DNA of 64,000 nt from Prosapia bicincta. Its lineage: Eukaryota > Arthropoda > Insecta > Hemiptera > Cercopidae. Below are positions 24,540 to 35,372 of this stretch, in pieces. The stretch spans positions 2,172,501 through 2,236,500 of the forward strand of contig JBAIZL010000058.1 of NCBI GenBank assembly GCA_036971475.1, read 5' to 3'. Position numbers and translations under genes: made by a program. How positions within the stretch are numbered: the first letter of the stretch is position 1; every line of letters begins with the position of its first letter. The notes under the pieces were generated by a model. The model made no database searches. It had not been told where the DNA came from and saw nothing but the letters and a program-made list of their open reading frames with translations.

Positions 24540-27394
24540 TGGCGTTACTACACTACTGGTAGATGGAGATAAAGATCCTAGAAATGGCATTGTTAATGGC
24601 GTTACTACACTACTGGTAGATGACGATAAAGATCCTAGAAATGGCATTGTTAATGGCGTTACTACACTACTGGTAGATGGAGATAAAGATCCTAGAAATG
24701 GCATTGTTAATGGCGTTACTACACTACTGGTAGATGACGATAAAGATCCTAGAAATGGCATTGTTAATGGCGTTACTACACTACTGGTAGATGGAGATAA
24801 AGATCCTAGAAATGGCATTGTTAATGGCGTTACTACACTACTGGTAGATGACGATAAAGATCCTAGAAATGGCATTGTTAATGGCGTTACTACACTACTG
24901 GTAGATGACGATAAAGATCCTAGAAATGGCATTGTTAATGGCGTTACTACACTACTGGTAGATGAAGATAAAGATCCTAGAAATGGCATTGTTAATGGCG
25001 TTACTACACTACTGGTAGATGACGATAAAGATCCTAGAAATGGCATTGTTAATGGCGTTACTACACTACTGGTAGATGAAGATAAAGATCCTAGAAATGG
25101 CATTGTTAATGGCGTTCTACACTACTGGTAGATGAAGATAAAGATCCTAGAAATGGCATTGTTAATGGCGTTACTACACTACTGTTAGATGGAGATAAAG
25201 ATCCTAGAAATGGCATTGTTAATGGCGTTACTACACTACTGGTAGATGAAGATAAAGATCCTAGAAATGGCATTGTTAATGGCGTTACTACACTACTGGT
25301 AGATGGAGATAAAGATCCTAGAAATGGCATTGTTAATGGCGTTGCTACACTACTGGTAGATGAAGATAAAGATCCTAGAAATGGCATTGTTAATGGCGTT
25401 ACTACACTACTGGTAGATGAAGATAAAGATCCTAGAAATGGCATTGTTAATGGCGTTACTACACTACTGGTAGATGGAGATAAAGATCCTAGAAATGGCA
25501 TTGTTAATGGCGTTACTATACTACTGGTAGATGGAGATAAAGATCCTAGAAATGGCATTGTTAATGGCGTTACTACACTACTGGTAGATGAAGATAAAGA
25601 TCCTAGAAATGGCATTGTTAATGGCGTCACTACACTACTGGTAGATGGAGATAAAGATCCTAGAAATGGCATTGTTAATGGCGTTACTACACTACTGGTA
25701 GATGGAGATAAAGATCCTAGAAATGGCATTGTTAATGGCGTTACTACACTACTGGTAGATGAAGATAAAGATCCTAGAAATGGCATTGTTAATGGCGTTA
25801 CTACACTACTGGTAGATGAAGATAAAGATCCTAGAAATGGGATTGTTAATGGCGTTACTACACTACTGGTAGATGACGATAAAGATCCTAGAAATGGCAT
25901 TGTTAATAGCGTTACTACACTACTGGTAGATGACGATAAAGATCCTAGAAATGGCGTTGTTAATGGCGTTACTACACTACTGGTAGATGGAGATAAAGAT
26001 CCTAGAAATGGCATTGTTAATGGCGTTACTACACTACTGGTAGATGACGATAAAGATCATGGAAATGGCATTGTTAATGGCGTTACTACACTACTGGTAG
26101 ATGACGATAAAGATCCTAGAAATGGGATTGTTAATGGCGTTACTACACTACTGGTAGATGACTATAAAAATCCTAGAAATGGCATTGTTAATGGCGTTAC
26201 TACACTACTGGTAGATGACGATAAAGATCCTAGAAATGGCATTGTTAATGGCGTTACTACACTACTGGTAGATGAAGATAAAGATCCTAGAAATGGCATT
26301 GTTAATGGCGTTACTACACTACTGGTAGATGGAGATAAAGATCCTAGAAATGGCATTGTTAATGGCGTTACTACACTACTGGTAGATGAAGATAAAATCC
26401 TAGAAATGGCATTGTTAATGGCGTTACTACACTACTGGTAGATAGAGATAAAGATCCTAGAAATGGCATTGTTAATGGCGTTACTACACTACTGGTAGAT
26501 GGAGATAAAGATCCTAGAAATGGCATTGTTAATGGCGTTACTACACTACTGGTAGATGAAGATAAAGATCCTAGAAATGGCATTGTTAATGGCGTTACTA
26601 CACTACTGGTAGATGGAGATAAAGATCCTAGAAATGGCATTGTTAATGGCGTTACTACACTACTGGTAGATGGAGATAAAGATCCTAGAAATGGCATTGT
26701 TAATGGCGTTACTACACTACTGGTAGATGACGATAAAGATCCTAGAAATGGCATTGTTAATGGCGTTACTACACTACTGGTAGATGACGATAAAGATCCT
26801 AGAAATGGCATTGTTAATGGCGTTACTACACTACTGGTAGATGGAGATAAAGATCCTAGAAATGGCATTGTTAATGGCGTTACTACACTACTGGTAGATG
26901 GAGATAAAGATCCTAGAAATGGCATTGTTAATGGCGTTACTACACTACTGGTAGATGAAGATAAAGATCCTAGAAATGGCACTGTTAATGGCGATACTAC
27001 ACTACTGGTAGATGAAGTTAAAGATCCTAGAAATATTATTTTAAATTCCCGAAATAATAAAGTTTCAGAGCTTTGTCGTTCGTATGATCCTCTTTAATAC
27101 CATCTTATGTTTCTTAAAGGATAAGATTGGTATTATGTTACAACACAAGTCACATACTAATAAAAATGTGTTCTTACATGCAGTTTTACACTCACAGGTT
27201 TATAGACAGAATAACTAATATAGGCTTTTAAAAATTTTTTTAAGTTTTATGATATTGGTATGAAATCTAAAATGATTACTGAACTTTCAAATTATATAAG
27301 ACAATCTAACGAAGCTACGTGCTCATGAATATATAAGCTTACATCTATGAGTTTCAATCAATCAAGATGCAAACATTTAAGCTACCAATATTGG

Positions 27395-27545
27395 TCAGAG
27401 CGTTATACGTCCATCGTCTTTCATTGGTTTACTTCGATATAGACTCACGCGTGAAAAAACGCAAGTTGCCATGACATTCGTCCGCAAATATGGGCGACCA
27501 GATTTATTTTCGATTTGGCGCTATCACCATCTGATAGACATGATA
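27395..27545 (+). pseudogene. Helitron helicase-like N-terminal domain remnant
   Basis: One plus frame reads SVIRPSSFIGLLRY, then about eight residues, then QVAMTFVRKYGRPDLF. This matches the conserved Helitron_like_N signature of the RepHel protein (Ile-Leu-Pro-Ser-Ser-Phe-x-Gly-x-x-Arg-Tyr ... Asp-Ala-Met-x-x-Val-Arg-x-Tyr-Gly-x-Pro-Asp-Leu-Phe). The Ile-Thr-Phe-Thr-Cys-Asn-Pro continuation is lost, and the frame ends soon after in a stop. Only about 50 residues survive, so this is a fossil. It sits about 360 bp beyond the end of the 57-bp array; whether the array belonged to the Helitron is open. Confidence 0.7.
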
Positions 27546-30195
27546 TTTTATCTTACCAAATTAACTTAGTATAAAGAGTGGACTTTACATTTTGTATGTT
27601 AACGTATTATTTGAATGTAATAAATAGAGATTTTGTTTAAATTTTTTTGTTTTAAAAAAATATAAATTAATTTATTAGTTTTATGCTAGAAGCACTTAGT
27701 GAAATTTAGTTATATGTGATGCCGAATGATTTCACTCACAATGGCAGTGGCTGTAGTTGTTTTTCAGTAGCACTAAGTACATGATAGAATTCATAGTTTT
27801 TTGTTTAAGTTTAAAAGTGGAGAAAATCGTATTATAAATCGTTGGAAGATGTAATTATTAAAAAAACACTTGAATAAATAAATAGAATAAAAACAACATT
27901 TTTAAATATTCCCTCAATGTAAATAATCTAATTTCATAAAAATTGTATAATTTAAATTTAATTTTTTTATAGTTTTCTTGACATTCCTTTCTTCTATCTC
28001 GGCGCAGGCGTCGGGTAGGCTACCGGAGTACATCCGTTCATTCTGCAGTCCATAAAATCGCAGTTCGGACGTTACGCTAGAATCCTCACCTAACACTGAC
28101 GAGGTGAACCCAACAACAGTTGAAGTGGGAATGAAATTGCAAAATGAACGGATGTACTTCGGATATTAGCTGCTCATCATATTTTTCCATCCGTGAAGAA
28201 ATACGTATCAGCATATAAATAGTTTGAAATTTGAATCTGCATAAACTCCAATAATACACCATTAACCTCCAGCCTAAGTAATAGTGACTCAAAATTTACA
28301 AATATATCTGGGTTTCGCTCTTCAATGTATAAATACGTCGACGCCTATGATTTTGTAAACGAATAGGATGACATCTACGGAATATGCCTCGAATCTCTCA
28401 GCAACTTGGGAAAAAGAGAAATGGAATTTTGTTAATAGTCATCAGGACTGAAATATTTTGATCATCAATAATGTAATTGCCAAACAATATAATTTCAAAA
28501 TACGCGACCAATCAACTCTCTGAATATACAGAATTACCCCCATATTCTTAACTTCACCAAAGTCAACCACTGGCGTAGTCGGGGAGGAGGGTGGTCTAGA
28601 ACCTGCTTTCTCACCAAAATAAAAAAATTGTTGAAAGTTAAAATATATACTCAAGTTTTATTATTTTTTAATTTTCTTTTATCGTTCTGTAATTTGTTAT
28701 TCCTATTATTTATTAAATAAATAAATATTAATTAATATGTTTAGTTACAAATATTCAACCTATGAAGTTTTATGCAGAGTATATTCTATGCAGGAAGATA
28801 CATTTCAGAGTAAATCACTTTCTGTAGGTCTTCTTTAGGACAGATATATATATTTTTTAACTGTGAAATTAACAAGGCACAGCTTCATTTGTATTCTCTC
28901 AGCGTTCAATTAAGAAAAGTAAAGAATTTATTTTGATTGTTATTACTTTTAGCTGTTGTTAATTCAAATTCCAGATATGCTGTTGAAACCTTTTGCACGT
29001 GATTTAATTATTACTTTTCATAAATTAGGAAACAGATACACCTGACCAAATATCATTTACACTTTCTGGAAAATGCTTTGAGAAATCGGTAAATTCAACT
29101 GTATAATAATTTTATTACATCTTAGCGGTACCAAGCATAGCAACATAAGTATTTTATGTAATCTATATAATAAATTGTATGAAGCAGTCATTTTTTTATT
29201 GTATGGATGATTAGAATTATTAGGTATTATTCGGTTTGTTATTGTATAAAATATATTATACAGATTGCATAAAATACCTAAGAATAATGAAATATAAAAT
29301 CAGAAAGAAAAACATTATTTATCAAATATCAATAGAGAATGGTTATTAAAAAAAAACTGTAGATAACTTAATCATAAAATTTTCAAAAAACGCCATAATA
29401 GTTTAATTTATCAAAAATAATATTAATAAAACAATACGGACATCATTTACATTTACTGGTAATGAAATAAAAAATATCACAAAAGTATTCAGAGGTACAA
29501 AGGTTAAATTTGCATATAAAACTTAAAATATACAAATAACATAATAATAATAATAAAATTATTAATAAACATGAAAAAACGGTGGATATAAATTTGAATG
29601 CAATTACTGTGACAAGGTTTATACTGGGCAAACTAAGAAAACTTAGAGATAAAGAGCATTTTAATGCCTATGAAAACCAGACATAAATAAATCGAATTTT
29701 GCTAATCATTGTATCAATAATAAACATATATTTCCTCTAATATAGATAATATGATACTTATAAAAGAAATTAACAAAGACTTAAGAATGAATATTTATGA
29801 GACTTTAGAAATATATAAATATAATATTAATAACAAATTGATAAATGAACAGATACAAATAAAATTAAACTTTGACACTATATTTAATGTTTGTAATATT
29901 AAGGCAACAAATTAATAAATTTGACAACATTGTAATAGATTTGGCAACACTTGTATGCTTGTTTTTCTTTATTATTCCTGAATATGTTGGTACTGTTTGA
30001 AAACGAAAACCTTTGAATTGTATAATACAATAAATTATTCTTGTGTTTTTATATCTAAGCAGGATTTCTATTTCTGTTTCAAAGTCTAGCATGATAGTTT
30101 ATGGCCCCCTAGGAACAACTTCCAACTCTGAGGGATTAGCCCTTAGGTAAACCCAAATGAGACTGGATAAAAGTCTGATTGCAATATCTGAACTG
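27546..30195. other. AT-rich spacer, no gene seen
   Basis: No spliced or unspliced coding sequence was recognised. It contains the inverted repeat at 28023-28162 and a stretch at about 28180-28215 (TTTCCATCCGTGAAG) that also occurs at 8535, suggesting a shared dispersed repeat. The minus-strand frames of 60-75 codons have no recognisable content. Confidence 0.5.
28023..28162. repeat. 25-bp inverted repeat with 90-bp spacer
   Basis: The arm CCGGAGTACATCCGTTCATT plus five bases (28023-28047) is matched by its complement at 28138-28162 with two mismatches. A nested short stem (CACCT...AGGTG, about 28086-28106) lies in the spacer. It could be a degraded foldback element; no target duplication was found. 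Confidence 0.7.
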
Positions 30196-33100
30196 GTCAG
30201 AATCATGGTCATTCGGAAGGTTCTACTGGTTCAGAGTAGTACTAGAGAAGCGGTTAAAACCATGGTGTTTGGTTGGCCTGTCACAACTCCAGCCTTACTG
30301 TAAGGTCACAATACTGATACCACGGGTTGTGGCAGCAAGCTCAATTTCTCGGGACTAACGCTAGTCACCTGGGCGAGAATCATGGTCATTCGGAAGGTTC
30401 TACTGGTTCAGAGTAGTACTAGAGAAGCGGTTAAAACCATGGTGTTTGGTTGACCTGTCACAACTCCAGCCTTACTGTAAGGTCACAATACTGATACCAC
30501 GGGTTGTGGCAGCAAGCTCAATTTCTCGGGACTAACGCTAATCACTTGGGCGAGAATCATGATCATTCGGAAGGTTCTACTGGTTCAGAGTAGTACTAGA
30601 GAAGCGGTTAAAACCATGGTGTTTGTTTGGCCTGTCACAACTCCAGCCTTACTGTAAGGTCACAATACTGATACCACGGGTTGTGGCAGCAAGCTCAATT
30701 TCTCGGGACTAACGCTAGTCACCTGGGCGAGAATCATGGTCATTCGGAAGGTTCTACTGGTTCAGAGTAGTACTAGAGAAGCGGTTAAAACCATGGTGTT
30801 TGGTTGGCCTGTCACAGCTCCAGCCTTACTGTAAGGTCACAATACTGATACCACGGGTTGTGGCAGCAAGCTCAATTTCTCGGGACTAACGCTAGTCACC
30901 TGGGCGAGAATCATGGTCATTCGGAAGGTTCTACTGGTTCAGAGTAGTACTAGAGAAGCGGTTAAAACCATGGTGTTTGGTTGGCCTGTCACATCTCCAG
31001 CCTTACTGTAAGGTCACAATACTGATACCACGGGTTGTGGCAACAAACTCAATTTCTCGGGACTAACGCTAGTCACCTGGGCGAGAATCATGGTCACTCG
31101 GAAGGTTCTACTGGTTCAGAGTAGTACTAGAGAAGCGGTTAAAACCATGGTGTTTGGTTGGCCTGTCACAACTCCAGCCTTACTGTAAGGTCACAATACT
31201 GATGCCACGGGTTGTGGCAGCAAGCTCAAGTTCTCGGGACTAACGCTAGTCACCTGGGCGAGAATCATGGTCATTCGGAAGGTTGTACTGGTTCAGAGTA
31301 GTACTAGAGAAGCGGTTAAAACCATGGTGTTTGGTTGGCCTGTCACAACTCCAGCCTTACTGTAAGGTCACAATACTGATACCACGGGTTATGGTAGCAA
31401 GCTCAATTTCTCGGGACTAACGCTAGTCACCTGGGCGAGAATCAAGGTCAATCGGAAGGTTCTAGTAGTTCAGAGTAGTACTAGAGAAGCGGTTAAAACC
31501 ATGGTGTTTGGTTGGCCTGTCACAACTCCAGCCTTACTGTAAGGTCACAATACTGATACCACGGGTTGTGGCAGCAAGCTCAATTTCTCGGGACTAACGC
31601 TAGTCACGTGGGCGAGAATCATGGTCACTCGGAAGGTTCTACTGGTTCAGAGTAGTACTAGAGAAGCGGTTAAAACCATGGTGTTTGGTTGGCCTGTCAC
31701 AACTCCAGCCTTACTGTAAGGTCACAATACTGATACCACGGGTTGTGGCAGCAAGCTCAAGTTCTCGGGACTAACGCTAGTCACCTGGGCGAGAATCATG
31801 GTCATTCGAAAGGTTCTACTGGTTCAGAGTAGTACTAGATAAGCGGTTAAAACCATGGTGTTTGGTTGGCCTGTCACAACTCCAGCCTTACTGTAAGGTC
31901 ACAATACTGATACCACGGGTTGTGGCAGCAAGCTCAATTTCTCGGGACTAACGCTAGTCACCTGGGCGATATTCATGGTCATTCGGAATTTTCTACTGGT
32001 TCAGAATAGTACTAGAGAAGCGGTTAAAACCATGGTGTTTGGTTGGCCTGTCACAACTCCAGCCTTACTGCAAGGTCACAATACTGATACCACGGGTTAT
32101 GGTAGCAAGCTCAATTTCTCGGGACTAACGCTATTCACCTGGGCGAGAATCATGGTCACTCGGAAGGTTCTACTGGTTCAGAGTAGTACTAGAGAAGCGG
32201 TTAAAACCATGGTGTTTGGTTGGCCTGTCACAACTCCAGCCTTACTGTAAGGTCACAATACTGATACCACGGGTTATGGTAGCAAGCTCAATTTCTCGGG
32301 ACTAACGCTAGTCACCTGGGCGAGAATCATGGTCACTCGGAAGGTTCTACTGGTTCAGAGTAGTACTAGAGAAGCGGTTAAAACCATGGTGTTTGGTTGG
32401 CCTGTCACAACTCCAGCCTTACTGTAAGGTCACAATACTGATACCACGGGTTGTGGCAGCAAGCTCAATTTCTCGGGACTAACGCTAGTCACCTGGGCGA
32501 GAATCATGGTCATTCGGAAGGTTGTACTGGTTCAGAGTAGTACTAGAGAAGCGGTTAAAACCATGGTGTTTGGTTGGCCTGTCACAACTCCAGCCTTACT
32601 GTAAGGTCACAATACTGATACCACGGGTTATGGTAGCAAGCTCAATTTCTCGGGACTAACGCTATTCACCTGGGCGAGAATCATGGTCACTCGGAAGGTT
32701 CTACTGGTTCAGAGTAGACCTAGAGAAGCGGTTAAAACCATGGTGTTTGGTTGGCCTGTCATAACTCCAGCCTTACTGTAAGGTCACAATACTGATACCA
32801 CGGGTTATGGTAGCAAGGTCAATTTCTCGGGACTAACGCTATTCACCTGGGCGAGAATCATGGTCACTCGGGAGGTTCTACTGGTTCAGATTAGACCTAG
32901 AGAAGCGGTTAAAACCATGGTGTTTGGTTGGCCTGTCACAACTCCAGCCTTACTGTAAGGTCACAATACTGATACCACGGGTTATGGTAGCAAGGTCAAT
33001 TTCTCGGGACTAACGCTATTCACCTGGGCGAGAATCATGGTCACTCGGAAGGTTCTACTGGTTCAGAGTAGACCTAGAGAAGCGGTTAAAACCATGGTGT

Positions 33101-33745
33101 TTGGTTGGCCTGTCACAACTCCAGCCTTACTGTAAGGTCACAATACTGATACCACGGGTTATGGTAGCAAGCTCAATTTCTCGGGACTAACGCTAGTCAC
33201 CTGGGCGAGAATCATGGTCACTCGGAAGGTTCTACTGGTTCAGAGTAGTACTAGAGAAGCGGTTAAAACCATGGTGTTTGGTTGGCCTGTCACAACTCCA
33301 GCCTTACTGTAAGGTCACAATACTGATACCACGGGTTATGGTAGCAAGCTCAATTTCTCGGGACTAACGCTAGTCACGTGGGCGAGAATCATGGTCACTC
33401 GGAAGGTTCTACTGGTTCAGAGTAGTACTAGAGAAGCGGTTAAAACCATGGTGTTTGGTTGGCCTGTCACAACTCCAGCCTTACTGTAAGGTCACAATAC
33501 TGATACCACGGGTTATGGTAGCAAGCTCAATTTCTCGGGACTAACGCTAGTCACGTGGGCGAGAATCATGGTCACTCGGAAGGTTCTACTGGTTCAGAGT
33601 AGTACTAGAGAAGCGGTTAAAACCATGGTGTTTGGTTGGCCTGTCACAACTCCAGCCTTACTGTAAGGTCACAATACTGATACCACGGGTTATGGTAGCA
33701 AGCTCAATTTCTCGGGACTGACGCTAGTCACCTGGGTGAGAATTA
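30196..33745. repeat. 177-bp satellite, 20 copies
   Basis: Units begin GCGAGAATCATGGTCATTCG and recur every 177 bp exactly (30373, 30550, 30727 and so on to 33736). Two subfamilies are visible: GGGTTGTGGCAGC, mostly in the left half, and GGGTTATGGTAGC, mostly in the right half. Three adjacent units near 32674-33204 share AGACCTAGAG in place of AGTACTAGAG, a sign of local copying. The unit carries stop codons in frame, so it is non-coding. The flanks (about 30110-30180 and 33990-34060) share the motif CCTTAGGTA with related surroundings, hinting that the array expanded inside one older repeat. Confidence 0.95.
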
Positions 33746-34079
33746 TAGATTTGAAGTTGGTTATGTGGAAGTAGTGGTTTCATAGACTAGACTGTGGACT
33801 CCCCAGAAAGAAAATTAATATGTTCTTTTAAAAAAGAGTTGTCAGAACCAGATACTCCTTGTCAACACTCTTTTTTTCACTATCTTTCTTTGTTTTTCAT
33901 ATTTTACCTCAACACAATCCGAATGCAGCCTTAACCACTTCAATGGCTAATGGGCAGGTTCATGGCAGCTGACTGAAGTCGTTCCTGCCGAAGTCCAACT
34001 CCCCATTCTAACAGCCCATCCTTAGGTAGGCTCAAATGCATTATCTGGACCCAACTAATCAGAAGAGGCATTTTGGTAA

Positions 34080-34385
34080 TATAAAGAAATTTGATCTACT
34101 TCGATAGTTCCGGACACCAAGACTGGTTCTGCCAACATTTGGGAAATACAATTCGGTTTTCCAGACAGAAGTGCTTGTGATCAAACTATTTGCTTAAGAA
34201 ATAAAAGGAACTGGTAAGAGTGGGAATCATATCTATATCTGCTCTGTCAGTCAGGTAGGCACCAGATCTAAGCCTGTTGTAAAAATTTAATCAGAGCTGG
34301 ATAATAACCACTCTTTAAACCTAAACTGGATTCCAGAACACTCCAGCTGGTTAGGCAATGAGAGAGCAGATGTCTTACCCATATA
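34080..34385 (+). pseudogene. Non-LTR retrotransposon RNase H fragment, heavily degraded
   Basis: Across shifting frames one sees NSVFQTEVLVIKLFA (conserved Glu), then SVSQVGTRSKPV (the Asp-Ser-Gln region), then WIPEHSSWLGNERADVL at about 34327-34377. The last matches the Trp-Val-Pro-Gly-His-Ser-x-x-x-Gly-Asn-Glu-x-Ala-Asp motif. Several stops and frame changes interrupt it. It is in the opposite orientation to, and a different family from, the LINE at 35012. Confidence 0.65.
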
Positions 34386-34620
34386 AGGGTGTTGTTCAAG
34401 ACAGCAGTTATGGTGACCCAAATGGGAAGCAAGAGGAATACTCCACACATTAGGATACTGTGTAAGAAAAAACGGAATGTGTTCTTGGGCTGTAAGACCG
34501 AGGCTCTGTGGGGTTAATTAGAAGAAGTTTAGGACAAAGAACTACTCTCATGGGAATCTGAGTAGTTTACCATACAAAACCCCATTCCATGTACTCTACA
34601 AGTATCCTGTACAAGTCCAC

Positions 34621-34732
34621 CAGAAAGTTGTGGTTAGGCAGAGAGGTCCAGAAAGTCGTGGTTAGGCAGAGAGGTCCAGAAAGTCGTGGTTAGGCAGAGA
34701 GGTCCAGAAAGTCGTGGTTAGGCAGAGAGGTA
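34621..34732. repeat. 28-bp tandem repeat, 4 copies
   Basis: Four head-to-tail units of CAGAAAGTCGTGGTTAGGCA plus GAGAGGTC; the first differs by one base (GTTGTGG). It lies within the degraded retrotransposon region. Confidence 0.9.
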
Positions 34733-34998
34733 GTAGCACCAGAGGATATCAGAAAATTCAGTATAAGGTGGGTTCTTGGCTACTGCAAAGAGGTAGGTGT
34801 TCACTAAGTGGATCCTGCGGTAGTAATTGAAAAAGAATACAAACATTTAAGAGCTGTATGCTGTAAAGTCCCATTTAGTGTCAAATAATATATTTGGAAA
34901 GGCGGGCAAAACTGTAGTTACTAACTGGAAACTCGATTCATCGCAGGAGTGAGCATCTGACCAGTCAAACAGGTGTTGAGCTCTTAGATACTGAATGT

Positions 34999-35011
34999 CA
35001 TAGATCTTGGA
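34999..35011. repeat. LINE target-site duplication, left copy
   Basis: CATAGATCTTGGA here is identical to 40432-40444 on the other side of the LINE. It abuts the poly(A) end of the minus-strand element, as expected for target-primed reverse transcription. Confidence 0.9.
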
Positions 35012-35372
35012 TTTTTTTTTTTCCTGGCGAAAAACCATTTGTGGTTATCATCGCCAAACTAAATCTAACACGGAACAACGCAATATTTTAAATAAAACCA
35101 AATAAATTTAAATACAACAAAAATTACAAAACAAAAAACAACAACAATAAATAACAAAAAACAACAATAAATCTATAACAATAATAAATGACAAAATTAC
35201 AACAAAAAACAATATAACAGTAAATAAATAATAACAATATGTAAAAGAATAATAGGTAACAATTTATCAATAAATAAATCTCAACAATAACAAGAACACA
35301 AAATAAATTAAATTAAAATAAATAAAAGAAACAGAGAATTATATGTATATAAAAAATATATATATTTATGTA

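Larger units (their letters stand above)
10905..27034. repeat. 57-bp minisatellite megaarray, about 283 copies, open on both strands
   Basis: A 57-bp unit repeats head to tail for 16.1 kb. Fifty-seven is 19 codons, so every frame keeps its phase. The plus strand reads VDGDKDPRNGIVNGVTTLL and the minus strand MPFLGSLSSSTSSVVTPLT per unit, giving frames of 2900 and 2822 codons. The main variable site is one plus-strand codon: GAC, GGA or GAA (Asp, Gly or Glu; Ser or Pro on the minus strand). GAA units are nearly confined to positions beyond 20100. Single-base indels at 20421, 20878, 24527, about 25113 and about 26396 break the frames. The plus frame has essentially no ATG, there is no signal peptide or unique flanking coding sequence, and substitutions are not biased to silent sites. 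I call this satellite DNA, not a gene. Confidence 0.95.

Noticed and set aside
10905..27034. CRISPR array
   Set aside because: Repeats are directly abutting with no unique spacers, unit length is 57 bp, and the host is an animal.
28160..28620. Host exon candidates near 28010-28110 and 28560-28610
   Set aside because: GC-richer patches with short frames but no splice context or recognisable motif. They look like dispersed repeat fragments.
31975..32250. 91-residue ORF in the 177-bp satellite
   Set aside because: It exists only because one unit has a C in place of T in the usual TAA. All other units stop in this frame.
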